From an uncultured Clostridia bacterium (lineage in GTDB: Bacteria > Bacillota > Clostridia > Oscillospirales > Acutalibacteraceae), in contig CAMEBF010000010.1 of assembly GCA_945912145.1 (NCBI GenBank), positions 1 through 64,000 on the forward strand: a DNA stretch of 64,000 bases, read 5' to 3'. Below the pieces are notes generated by a model. The model made no database searches and had not been told where the DNA came from. It saw only the letters and a program-made list of their open reading frames with translations. A program made the position numbers and the translations under genes. Positions 23,481-31,773 of this stretch are shown here, piece by piece. Within the stretch, counting starts at the first letter, position 1; every line of letters begins with the position of its first letter.

Positions 23481-25922
23481 TCAATTTTCCGTTTGCTCGC
23501 GGAAGACGAATTCGCCGTCTTCCACGCCGCAGATATATTTCTTCCCTGTCACGACCTTGCCCTCAAGCATCAGTTCCGACAGTTTGTCTTCCACATTGGC
23601 GCGCACCGCACGACGGAGCGGTCTTGCGCCGTAGACCTCGTCAAAGCCCGCATCGGCGATTTTCTGCGCCGCCTCGTCGGTAAACGAGAGATCGATCTCC
23701 ATTTCTTTCGTCCGGCTGCTGACGCCGTCCAGCATCTTCTTCGCGATTTCCTTGATGTTCTCTTTCGACAGGCGCGAGAAGACGATGATGTCGTCCACAC
23801 GGTTGAGAAATTCGGGACGGAACGTGTTTTTCAGCTCGCCCAGAACGGCTTCGCGGATTCTCTCGAACGACATTGCGCTGCCGCCGGAGGAAAAGCCCAG
23901 CGCGGACTGTTTTTCCGTAATCAGCTTCGCGCCGACATTCGAGGTCATGATGATGATTGCGTTTTTGAAGCTGACGCGGCGTCCCTGCGAGTCGGTCAGA
24001 AGGCCGTCGTCGAGGATTTGCAGCATCATGTTGAACACGTCGGGGTGCGCTTTTTCGATCTCGTCGAACAGCACGACGGAATAGGGCTTGCGGCGAATCT
24101 TTTCGGTGAGCTGTCCGCCCTCTTCGTAGCCGACGTAGCCCGGAGGCGAGCCGACAAGACGGGAGACGGTGTGCTTCTCCATATATTCGGACATATCGAG
24201 CCGGATAATCGCGTTTTCGTCGCCGAACATGGCTTCCGCAAGTGCCTTGCATAGCTCCGTTTTACCCACGCCGGTCGGACCGCAGAAGATGAACGAACCG
24301 ATCGGACGCTTCGGGTCTTTCAGACCGACGCGGCTGCGGCGGATGGCTCTTGCGACGGCACTGACGGCTTCGTCCTGACCGATGATCCGTTTGTGAAGCT
24401 CGGATTCGAGGTTCAATAGGCGCTGACTCTCTTCGATCGTGAGCTGTTTGACGGGGATTCCTGTCCAGCTCGCGACGATCTCGGCAATCTCGTTTGTGCC
24501 GACCTCGCCGGAGATGTGACCGGCGTTCTCCTGCCATTTGGCTTTCTCCTCGCTGAGCTGCTTGGCAAGCTCTTTTTCTTCGTCGCGGAGCTTCGCCGCG
24601 CGTTCAAACTCCTGCGAGCCGACGGCGGATTCCTTTTCGGCAGAGATTTCCTTGATTTTATCTTCTAATTCCCTGATATGCTCCGGCGGCGTAAAGGCTT
24701 TCAGCCTTACGCGGGACGCCGCCTCGTCGATCAGGTCAATCGCCTTGTCGGGCAGATAGCGGTCGCCGATGTAGCGCGCCGAAAGCTTGACAGCGGCAAG
24801 AATGGCATCGTCCGTGATCTTGACCTTGTGGTGCGCTTCGTACTTGTCGCGCAGACCGCGGAGAATCTGAATCGCTTCGTCCTCCGTCGGTTCGCCGACG
24901 GTCACGGGCTGAAAGCGGCGTTCGAGTGCGGCGTCTTTTTCGATGTTCTTGCGGTATTCCTCGATGGTTGTCGCGCCGATGACCTGCAGATCGCCTCTGG
25001 CGAGCGACGGCTTGAGAATATTGGCGGCGTCCGTCGCGCCCTCTGCCGAACCTGCGCCGACAAGCGTGTGGATTTCGTCGATGAACAGAATGACATTGCC
25101 GGATCTGACAACCTCGTCGATGCAGTTTTTGATGCGGTCCTCAAAATCACCGCGGTACTTTGTGCCGGCGACCATGCCGGTCAGGTCAAGCGACACAATG
25201 CGTTTGTCTTTCAGCAGCTCGGGGACTTCATTCTGCGCGATGCGAAGCGCGAGCCCCTCCGCGATGGCGGTCTTGCCGACGCCGGGTTCGCCGATCAGAC
25301 AGGGATTGTTCTTTGTGCGTCTCGAGAGAATCTGCATCACGCGTTCAATCTCCTGTTCCCGTCCGATGACGGGGTCGATCTTGCCCTCTTTGGCGGCGGC
25401 AGTCAGATCGCGTCCGTATTTATCAAGCGTTTCGGTCTTGCCGCCGGACGGCGATACGCCCGAACCGTTTGCAGTCGGCGTTTCTCCGGCAACCGCCTTG
25501 CCGATGCTGTTTGTGATGTCGGAAGCGGACACGCCGAGCTTTGCCATGATCCCGGCGGCGCAGCACTGCGGCTCTCTGGCGATGGAGAGCAGAATGTGCT
25601 CCGTGCCCACAAGGGACAGACCGGCGGTTCTGGCGATGAGAATGGATGTCTCAATGATGTTTTTGCTGCGCGGTGTGAAATCGTCGGGCGACAGCTCGGT
25701 GGGCATCCCGATGCCGACAGAGCTTTTGACGGCATCCATGACTTTATTGTATGTGATCTGTTTGGCGTTCAGGATCGAGGACGCGAGAGACGAGGTGTCT
25801 TTCAGAATTCCGAGCAGCAGATGCTCGCTGCCGATATAGGTGTGTCCCAGATCCTCCGCCGCGTTGACGGCGTTGTTCAGCGCCGTGTTGGCTTTTTCGT
25901 TAAAGCCTGTGAATTTATACAT
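23481..25922 (-). CDS. clpC: ATP-dependent Clp protease ATPase subunit ClpC
   Basis: 813-residue AAA+ unfoldase feeding ClpP. Order: Clp_N repeats (about 1-140), AAA1 with Walker [10 protein letters not shown] (about 208) and Walker [10 protein letters not shown], a UVR/coiled middle domain (about 415-465, [19 protein letters not shown]), AAA2 with [10 protein letters not shown] (about 540) and [11 protein letters not shown], and a C-terminal D2-small domain. The M-domain UVR identifies ClpC rather than ClpB. ATG 25922 follows GGGAGGAG. Last gene of the CtsR-controlled operon; with McsB it degrades arginine-phosphorylated proteins. Confidence 0.97.
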   Translation of the reverse strand: MYKFTGFNEKANTALNNAVNAAEDLGHTYIGSEHLLLGILKDTSSLASSILNAKQITYNKVMDAVKSSVGIGMPTELSPDDFTPRSKNIIETSILIARTAGLSLVGTEHILLSIAREPQCCAAGIMAKLGVSASDITNSIGKAVAGETPTANGSGVSPSGGKTETLDKYGRDLTAAAKEGKIDPVIGREQEIERVMQILSRRTKNNPCLIGEPGVGKTAIAEGLALRIAQNEVPELLKDKRIVSLDLTGMVAGTKYRGDFEDRIKNCIDEVVRSGNVILFIDEIHTLVGAGSAEGATDAANILKPSLARGDLQVIGATTIEEYRKNIEKDAALERRFQPVTVGEPTEDEAIQILRGLRDKYEAHHKVKITDDAILAAVKLSARYIGDRYLPDKAIDLIDEAASRVRLKAFTPPEHIRELEDKIKEISAEKESAVGSQEFERAAKLRDEEKELAKQLSEEKAKWQENAGHISGEVGTNEIAEIVASWTGIPVKQLTIEESQRLLNLESELHKRIIGQDEAVSAVARAIRRSRVGLKDPKRPIGSFIFCGPTGVGKTELCKALAEAMFGDENAIIRLDMSEYMEKHTVSRLVGSPPGYVGYEEGGQLTEKIRRKPYSVVLFDEIEKAHPDVFNMMLQILDDGLLTDSQGRRVSFKNAIIIMTSNVGAKLITEKQSALGFSSGGSAMSFERIREAVLGELKNTFRPEFLNRVDDIIVFSRLSKENIKEIAKKMLDGVSSRTKEMEIDLSFTDEAAQKIADAGFDEVYGARPLRRAVRANVEDKLSELMLEGKVVTGKKYICGVEDGEFVFREQTEN

Positions 25923-25956
25923 AATTTCTCCTCCCATTTTTCTCTTTGAGAAAAAA

Positions 25957-26017
25957 CCTCTTACCTCTTCACTCTTCCCTTAAAAACGCCTTTTGCGTTG
26001 CACGAATGATTCATGAT
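25957..26017 (-). repeat. repeat fragment between mcsB and clpC
   Basis: Contains the CTCTTACCTCTTCACTCTTC tract seen at the end of copy I, an AACGCCTTTTGCGTT hairpin, and a GAATGATTCATGATTC tract. It looks like a shortened member of the repeat family lying inside the operon. Confidence 0.5.
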
Positions 26018-27034
26018 TCATTGCGAAGCAAACAGCTTTTCCTGAACCGTTTTTGCGCGGTATTCGTCGCGTGCGTCGCTGGTCATGCTTTCGTCCACGG
26101 CGCAGGCAAGCGTCGCGGCCTGCATGGTTTCCGTCAGCTCGTTGATCCCCGCAATATCCGCGTCGATGATGTGGTACACGGCTCCCAGTCTGACCCACGA
26201 GAACAGCTCGAGCATTTCGTCCGTGCTCAGCAGTCTTGCCGAAGAGAGAATGCCGCAGGCTCTCGTGATGCGGTCGAGCACGTTGACGTTTTTGACGAAT
26301 TCCTCACCGGCGGCGCGTTCCTGCGTGGCAATCTGCATGGTGATGGCCTTGAGATTGTCGAGTGCGGCGCGTTCGGAGATGCCGAGTGTGACCTGATTGC
26401 TCAGCTGGAACAGATCGCCCTTGGCGTTGGAGCCTTCGCCGTAGGTGCCGCGGATCGTCAGACCGAGCTTGCTGACGGTGGACGCGAGCTTGGACATCTG
26501 ACCGCATTTTGAGAGAGCCGGCAGATGCATCATGACCGAGGCGCGCATTCCCGTGCCGAGATTGGTCGGGCACTGCGTCAGGTAGCCGATGCGTTCGTCA
26601 AAGGCGTATTTCAGTCTGGAGTCGAGCAGATCGTCGATCTTGTTGGCGAGGTCGAACGCGCCCTGTAAATCGAGGCCGCCCTTGATGACCTGAATGCGGA
26701 TGTGATCCTCTTCGCACAGCATGATGCTGACGGATTCATCGTCCGAAAGGAGTAATGCTCTGCCCTGCTGCGGCGTGGCAAATTCGGGACTGATGAGATG
26801 GCGTTCTGCAAGGGATACCGCCTGCTTGGGGGAAAGCGACTGCATCTCAATGTAATGCAGCGTCAGCCCCGGGATATCTTGCAGAGCGTCGCGGACGGTG
26901 TGACAGACCTTTTCTCTTCCCTCGGCGTCGAGCCGGCATGGGAACGGATAGTCCTCTAAGTTCCGGGCAAAACGGATTCTTGTGCTTAAAATGACGTCGT
27001 CATGACTGCTTTTTGTTTCATACCACTTGTTCAT
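26018..27034 (-). CDS. mcsB: protein-arginine kinase McsB
   Basis: 338-residue ATP:guanido phosphotransferase-like enzyme that phosphorylates protein arginines and marks proteins for ClpC. The N-terminal STRIRFARNLEDYPFPCRL (about 17-35) and the kinase core with LGTGMRASVMMHLP (about 165) and RGTYGEGSNAKGDLFQLSNQ (about 208) are characteristic. It starts three bases after mcsA, fitting their joint role as kinase and activator. Confidence 0.96.
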   Translation of the reverse strand: MNKWYETKSSHDDVILSTRIRFARNLEDYPFPCRLDAEGREKVCHTVRDALQDIPGLTLHYIEMQSLSPKQAVSLAERHLISPEFATPQQGRALLLSDDESVSIMLCEEDHIRIQVIKGGLDLQGAFDLANKIDDLLDSRLKYAFDERIGYLTQCPTNLGTGMRASVMMHLPALSKCGQMSKLASTVSKLGLTIRGTYGEGSNAKGDLFQLSNQVTLGISERAALDNLKAITMQIATQERAAGEEFVKNVNVLDRITRACGILSSARLLSTDEMLELFSWVRLGAVYHIIDADIAGINELTETMQAATLACAVDESMTSDARDEYRAKTVQEKLFASQ

Positions 27035-27037
27035 TGT

Positions 27038-27529
27038 TTATCCCTCCATGCCCTTGATCTCGTCGCGGAGCTGCGCCGCGCGTTCAAAATTCTGTTCGTC
27101 GATCGCCTTGTTCAGCTCTTCGCGGAGCTCGGCGAGCTTGTGCGCCTGCTTGACTTCTTCGCTTGCGCCCTGCGGGAATTTTCCCTGATGCTCCGTGCGT
27201 CCGTGAATGCGCTGTACGGACGGCAGAAGCTTATCGTAAAACGTCTTGTAGCAGTCGGCGCAGCCGACCATGCCGCTTTTGGCGATGTCGTCAAAGGAAC
27301 AGCCGCATTTTTCACAGCGGATGACCTTGTTGCTCAGACGGCTGACCGGGATATCGCCGAAGAAACCGCCGAACAGATTGCCGAGGTTCAGCCCGAACGA
27401 CGGGAACACCGCCTCGTAGCCCAGAGCGGCGGCGCATTGCGCGCAAAGATGCGTTTCGGCGGTCTCGCCGTTGATGATTCTTTTAACATGAGTGGTTGCT
27501 TCGTTTTTACCGCAATTCTGACATAACAT
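27038..27529 (-). CDS. mcsA: McsA, activator of McsB kinase
   Basis: 163 residues. The zinc-binding N-terminal part has four CxxC motifs: MLCQNCG, CAQC, CEKCGC and CADC. The C-terminal UVR motif (LREELNKAIDEQNFERAAQL, about 135-160) contacts the ClpC system. ATG 27529 has GGGAGAG seven bases upstream. The upstream in-frame extension is repeat-derived and is not used. Confidence 0.95.
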   Translation of the reverse strand: MLCQNCGKNEATTHVKRIINGETAETHLCAQCAAALGYEAVFPSFGLNLGNLFGGFFGDIPVSRLSNKVIRCEKCGCSFDDIAKSGMVGCADCYKTFYDKLLPSVQRIHGRTEHQGKFPQGASEEVKQAHKLAELREELNKAIDEQNFERAAQLRDEIKGMEG

Positions 27530-27563
27530 AACAAATCTCTCCCTTATATAAATGTATATTATC

Positions 27564-27645
27564 GAAAGCACTATGGGCTTGATTGTATAATCAAAAGGCG
27601 AAGCCTTTTCCGATATTGAACTTTGCACTTTGAACTTTGCTCATT
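27564..27645 (+). repeat. modular hairpin repeat, copy F, inside the ctsR operon
   Basis: Short copy with ATAATCAAAAGGCGAAGCC core and a TTGAACTTTGCACTTTGAAC end, in the 119-bp gap between ctsR and mcsA. It is opposite in orientation to the operon and would be transcribed as part of its mRNA. Confidence 0.72.
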
Positions 27646-27648
27646 GTT

Positions 27649-28098
27649 TTAGATGCAAGATAACAGCATTTGCTTGAAGGTGGCGGCGCGAAGTCCCGGT
27701 CGCAGTTCTTTTTCCGCCGTCTTGTAGCAGTTCTCGTTGACGGCCGCCAGCATGATTTTTGCCTGTTCGGCGGAAAGGTATTCACTGTGATGCAGATTCA
27801 ATATGATCGCCCTTGCCGACTGCTCGCCGATGCTGTCTCCCACAGAATTGATTATATGCATAAACATCTGCTCTTTTGCCGTATAATGAATGCGGGTGAT
27901 CTTGATATAGCCGCCGCCGCCGCGCTGACTTTCCACCGTGTAGCCTCTCTCCGGCGTAAAACGGGAGGATATGACGTAATTGATCTGGCTCGGTACGCAG
28001 CCGAGCTGTTCCGCCAGTTCGTTGCGGTTGATCTGCGCGAGCCCCGTTTCGTCTAACATCGAAAGCAGCATATTTGCGATCTGATTGCTCATGTTCAT
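27649..28098 (-). CDS. ctsR: CtsR, repressor of class III stress genes
   Basis: 149-residue winged-helix dimeric repressor. The N-terminal HTH (INRNELAEQLGCVPSQINYV, about 23-42) is followed by the tetraglycine wing RGGGGYIKITR (about 60-70) that contacts the AGGTCAAA-type boxes and acts as heat sensor. The C-terminal domain is the McsB/degradation handle. It lies first in its own operon, with two CtsR boxes around the promoter. AGAGGTG precedes ATG 28098. Confidence 0.96.
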   Translation of the reverse strand: MNMSNQIANMLLSMLDETGLAQINRNELAEQLGCVPSQINYVISSRFTPERGYTVESQRGGGGYIKITRIHYTAKEQMFMHIINSVGDSIGEQSARAIILNLHHSEYLSAEQAKIMLAAVNENCYKTAEKELRPGLRAATFKQMLLSCI

Positions 28099-28121
28099 GA
28101 CGCGTCACCTCTTTTTTTGAC

Positions 28122-28196
28122 TTTGACTTTCTTTGACCTTGTGATTGCTATTATAGTGACTGGGATGAATTCTGTCAAAGGTCAAATAAGGTCAAA
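28122..28196 (-). promoter_or_regulatory. ctsR operon promoter flanked by two CtsR boxes
   Basis: Perfect minus-strand promoter TTGACA (28178-28173), 17 bp, TATAAT (28155-28150). Downstream box: GGTCAAA-N3-AGTCAAA read on the minus strand (28138-28122), with a further overlapping AGTCAAA. Upstream box: GGTCAAA-N3-GGTCAAA (28180-28196), read on the plus strand. Both match the CtsR consensus of two heptads three bases apart. Confidence 0.88.
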
Positions 28197-28300
28197 AATT
28201 TATATTTTATTGAATCTATCTCTCTGATTCTCTTATTTTCTTGAATTTTTGATTATTTTTATGCTTTTTTCTCAATTTTGATATGGGAGGCATGACGCGG

Positions 28301-28329
28301 TTGACATTTTTCGGGAATTGTTGTATGCT
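28301..28329 (+). promoter_or_regulatory. promoter of prfA
   Basis: TTGACA (28301-28306), 17-bp spacer, TATGCT (28324-28329). The 100 bp between it and the ctsR control region is AT-rich and holds nothing else I recognise. Confidence 0.7.
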
Positions 28330-28364
28330 TATATATTAAGATAAGCGGTGAGTGAGGAGACTGT

Positions 28365-29447
28365 ATGCTCGAAAAATTGACCCGTGTGGAAAAACGCTTT
28401 GAAGAAGTGAACGCCTTGCTGTGTAGCAGCGACGTCGCTTCGGATATAGAGAAATATACAAGCCTGATGAAAGAGCTCAAGCAACTGACGCCTGTGGTGG
28501 AAAAATTCCGCGAGCTGAAGCGCGCCGAGGAAACGCGCGACGAAGCACTTTTGTTGCTCGAGGGAAACGAAGCGGACGGCGAATTCAAGGAGATGCTCCG
28601 CGAGGAATTGGACGAAGCGAAAAAACAGATCGTGACGCTGACACAGGAGCTGAAAGTCCTGCTGCTGCCCAAAGACCCGAACGACGACCGCAACGTTATC
28701 GTGGAGATCCGCGGCGGCGCGGGCGGCGAAGAGAGTGCGCTGTTTGCCTATGATCTGTTCCGTATGTATTCGATGTACGCCGAATCGAAGGGCTTTCGTA
28801 TCGAAGTGATGAATCTGAACGAAACGGAGCTCGGCGGTATCAAGGAAATCAGTTTTATGATTAACGGCGAGGGCGCGTATTCGCGATTCAAGTTTGAAAG
28901 CGGCGTGCACCGCGTTCAGCGCGTTCCCGAAACGGAATCGGGAGGAAGAATCCATACCTCCACCGTGACCGTGGCGGTGCTGCCCGAAGCGCAGGAGGTT
29001 GAATTTGAGCTCGACCCGGCCGATCTTGTGTTTGAAGTCTATCGCGCCAGCGGCGCCGGCGGTCAGAAGGTCAATAAAACATCGTCCGCCGTGCGTGTGA
29101 TTCATGTCCCGACCGGAACCGTCGTCGAGTGTCAGGTGGAGAGAAGCCAGTATCAGAACAAAGACCGCGCTGTCGAGCTGCTTCGTTCCCGTTTATATAA
29201 TGAGGAATGCCGCAAACAGCAGGAGGCCATCGACGGCGAGCGTCGTTCGCAGGTCGGAACGGGCGACAGAAGCGAGAGAATCCGCACCTATAACTTTCCG
29301 CAGGGACGCGTCACCGATCATCGCATCGGTCTGACCCTCTATAAATTGGATTCGATTCTCAACGGCGATCTGGATGAAGTCATCGACGCGCTGATTACCG
29401 CCGACACGGCGAAGAAAATGGAAAACAGCGGCGATGGCGAAGCATAG
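28365..29447 (+). CDS. prfA: peptide chain release factor 1
   Basis: 360-residue RF1 that reads UAA/UAG stops. The catalytic GGQ is in SGAGGQKVNKTSSAV (about residue 233). The stretch RVPETESGGRIHTSTVTVAV, here split from the GGQ by the usual spacing, is of the RF1 rather than RF2 type. Length is standard. ATG 28365 follows GAGGAG. The methyltransferase gene prmC, often next to prfA, is absent; a repeat and a Sua5-CoaE fusion follow instead. Confidence 0.97.
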   Translation: MLEKLTRVEKRFEEVNALLCSSDVASDIEKYTSLMKELKQLTPVVEKFRELKRAEETRDEALLLLEGNEADGEFKEMLREELDEAKKQIVTLTQELKVLLLPKDPNDDRNVIVEIRGGAGGEESALFAYDLFRMYSMYAESKGFRIEVMNLNETELGGIKEISFMINGEGAYSRFKFESGVHRVQRVPETESGGRIHTSTVTVAVLPEAQEVEFELDPADLVFEVYRASGAGGQKVNKTSSAVRVIHVPTGTVVECQVERSQYQNKDRAVELLRSRLYNEECRKQQEAIDGERRSQVGTGDRSERIRTYNFPQGRVTDHRIGLTLYKLDSILNGDLDEVIDALITADTAKKMENSGDGEA

Positions 29448-29451
29448 CTTC

Positions 29452-29540
29452 GCAATGAATAATGAATAGTGAATAATGAATAATTTCGGAAGCCCTGCGG
29501 GCTTGATTTTACGCCTGCGGCGCTCTCATTCTGCATTCGA
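29452..29540 (+). repeat. modular hairpin repeat, copy G
   Basis: Short copy: a GAATAATGAATAGTGAATAA tract on the left, core AAGCCCTGCGGGCTT and CGCCTGCGGCG, and a CATTCTGCATTC end on the right. It lies just before the GTG start at 29555. Confidence 0.7.
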
Positions 29541-29554
29541 TAAGATGTGATTCT

Positions 29555-31189
29555 GTGAAAAATACCTTAAAGTTTAAAACATATGATATAGAAAAAGACG
29601 ACGCGGATATTCGTGCTGCCGCTGCGATTCTCCGGGACGGCGGCGTCGTGGCGATTCCGACCGAAACGGTGTACGGACTGGCGGCGGATGCCTTTAACAC
29701 GGAAGCCGTCAAAAATATTTTCAAAGCAAAAGGTCGGCCGCAGGATAATCCGCTGATCGTGCATATCGCGTCGTTTGACCGGATTTATGATATTGCGCGT
29801 GAAGTGCCGGAAAAGGCGAAAAAACTGGCCGAAGCTTTCTGGCCGGGACCGCTGACGATGATTCTGCCGAAACGCGACGAAGTTCCCGATGTGACAAGCG
29901 GCGGACTGGAAACGGTGGCGGTTCGTATGCCGTCACACCCGATTGCGCACCGCATCATCGAGCTGTCTTGTCCGCTGGCTGCGCCGTCTGCGAATATCTC
30001 GGGCTTTCCGAGCCCGACGGCATTTGAGCACGTCGAAGCGGATATGACGGGACGCGCCGATGCGATCTGCGACGGCGGCAACTGCGATGTCGGCGTGGAA
30101 TCGACCGTCATCACGCTTGCTTGCGAGCCGCCTGTGTTGCTTCGTCCCGGCGGCATTACGAAAAAACAGCTTGAAAGCGTCATCGGCGAAGTCCGCGTCG
30201 CGGATGCCGTGCTCAATCCGATGAAAGCCGGCGAGAGCGCGCCGTCGCCCGGTATGAAATATAAGCATTACGCGCCGAAGGCGGAGATTTCCATCGTGCG
30301 CGGCAATCTCCCTGAATTTATTTCGTTTGTGTCGGCAAGCGACGCCGACGCCGTATTGTGCTTTGAGGGGGAGGAACGGCACTTTCCCGATAAAATCACC
30401 GTGACATTCGGACGCGAAGACGATTCTTTGTCACAGGCGCAGCGGCTCTTTGACGCGCTGCGGGAGCTTGACGAAAAAGGCGCGAAAAAGGTGCTCGCGA
30501 GGAGTCCGTCCAAAGAGGACGTCGGGCTTGCCGTCTGCAACCGTCTGTACCGTGCGGCGGCATTCCGCTTTCTGAATGCGTTCAAACGTCCTGTTGTCGG
30601 ATTGACCGGTCCGACCGGAGCCGGAAAAGGCTATGTCGCGGCATATCTCGCAAAAAAGAATTGCTATATCGCCGATACCGACGGCATTGCGCGTGAGCTG
30701 ACGGCAAAGGGTTCGCCGTTTCTGCCGGTTTTAGCGGAGACGTTCGGCGCGGATATTCTCGACGCGGACGGCTGTCTGATTCGTGCGAAGCTTGCCGAAA
30801 AGGCGTTTCGTGATAAGGACAGTCAGCAGAAGCTCAACGCGCTGATGCACCCGGAAATCATCCGGATTTCGCTGGAACGCTGTTACGATGCGCTTGACGC
30901 AGGAGCTGCGGCGGCCGTGATCGACGCACCGTTGCTCTTTGAGAGCGGCGGCGATCGTTATTGCGATACCGTGATCAGCGTCATCGCGCCGAAAGAAATC
31001 CGTCTTGCTCGTATCAAAGAGCGCGACGGCATTTCGGAGGAAGCCGCTCTGCTTCGTATGGCGGCGCAGCATGAGGACGATTTTTATATTTCCCGTTCGG
31101 AATTCGTTGTCCGTTCCTACGCGCCCTTTGATGTCGCGGAAGAACTGCGTCCCTTTCGGGAAAAATATTTACGGAATCAGGTGGACTGA
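29555..31189 (+). CDS. Sua5/YrdC threonylcarbamoyl-AMP synthase fused to dephospho-CoA kinase
   Basis: 544-residue fusion. Residues about 15-205 are the YrdC/Sua5 domain (IPTETVYGLAADAF, KGRPQDNPLIVHIA, PSANISGFPSPTA), which makes threonylcarbamoyl-AMP for the t6A tRNA modification. Residues about 225-340 are a Sua5 C-terminal domain (SPGMKYKHYAPKAE). Residues about 348-544 are a CoaE domain with P-loop GLTGPTGAGKG and LMHPEIIR, for the last step of CoA synthesis. The start is a GTG with a weak ribosome binding site, next to a repeat. It overlaps the next gene by one base (TGATG). Confidence 0.92.
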   Translation: MKNTLKFKTYDIEKDDADIRAAAAILRDGGVVAIPTETVYGLAADAFNTEAVKNIFKAKGRPQDNPLIVHIASFDRIYDIAREVPEKAKKLAEAFWPGPLTMILPKRDEVPDVTSGGLETVAVRMPSHPIAHRIIELSCPLAAPSANISGFPSPTAFEHVEADMTGRADAICDGGNCDVGVESTVITLACEPPVLLRPGGITKKQLESVIGEVRVADAVLNPMKAGESAPSPGMKYKHYAPKAEISIVRGNLPEFISFVSASDADAVLCFEGEERHFPDKITVTFGREDDSLSQAQRLFDALRELDEKGAKKVLARSPSKEDVGLAVCNRLYRAAAFRFLNAFKRPVVGLTGPTGAGKGYVAAYLAKKNCYIADTDGIARELTAKGSPFLPVLAETFGADILDADGCLIRAKLAEKAFRDKDSQQKLNALMHPEIIRISLERCYDALDAGAAAAVIDAPLLFESGGDRYCDTVISVIAPKEIRLARIKERDGISEEAALLRMAAQHEDDFYISRSEFVVRSYAPFDVAEELRPFREKYLRNQVD

Positions 31190-31758
31190 TGGCAGAAAAA
31201 AAACGGCACGGCGGACGGAAGCTTCTGATTTTTCTGCTCGTTTGTCTCGCGGTCTTTTTTGTCGGAAAATCGGCGTACGGCAGCGTGATGACGGCACTCT
31301 ATCCGAAAAAATATTCGGAATATGTGGAGAAATATGCCGCAGAATATGAGATAGAGGAAAATCTTTTGTACGCCGTGATCCGCACGGAGAGCGGCTTCGA
31401 CCCGGACTCCGTTTCGTCCGCTTCGGCGCAGGGGCTGACGCAGATCACCGAGGACACCTTCGACTGGCTGATGACGAAAACAGGGGAGCATTACGATTTT
31501 GACGACCTGTTTATCCCCGAGATCGCCATCCGCTACGGCGCGTTCTTTCTGTCTCTTCTGCAGCGTGAGTACGGCGTGACCGAGACGGTTCTCGCGGCGT
31601 ATCATGCCGGCATGGGCAACGTGTCCTCGTGGCTCGACGATCCCGAATACTCAGACGACGGACGCCATTTAACAAAAATCCCCATTTCCGACACGGCGCA
31701 TTATGTTCATAAGGTGATGTCGGCAATGGAAAAATATGAAAAAATTTATGAGGAATGA
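31189..31758 (+). CDS. membrane-anchored lytic transglycosylase
   Basis: 189 residues. A basic N-terminus and one membrane anchor (about 12-30) are followed by an SLT domain. The catalytic Glu is in AVIRTESGFDPD (about residue 68), followed by SSASAQGLTQITEDTF and the AAYHAGMGNVSSWL block. It cleaves the MurNAc-GlcNAc bonds of peptidoglycan at the outer membrane face. Translationally coupled to the Sua5-CoaE gene by a one-base overlap; no functional link is known. Confidence 0.93.
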   Translation: MAEKKRHGGRKLLIFLLVCLAVFFVGKSAYGSVMTALYPKKYSEYVEKYAAEYEIEENLLYAVIRTESGFDPDSVSSASAQGLTQITEDTFDWLMTKTGEHYDFDDLFIPEIAIRYGAFFLSLLQREYGVTETVLAAYHAGMGNVSSWLDDPEYSDDGRHLTKIPISDTAHYVHKVMSAMEKYEKIYEE

Positions 31759-31773
31759 AATGAGGTTATTACG

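Noticed and set aside
23229-24254. 341-codon plus-strand frame running from the repeat into clpC
   Set aside because: Its first part is intergenic repeat (FYACGAFYNQKAKPFPT-type translation recurs at several copies) and the rest is antisense to clpC.
24678-25949. 423-codon open frame on the plus strand opposite clpC
   Set aside because: Mirror frame of clpC produced by codon bias; no ribosome binding site, no family features, fully contained in a clear gene.
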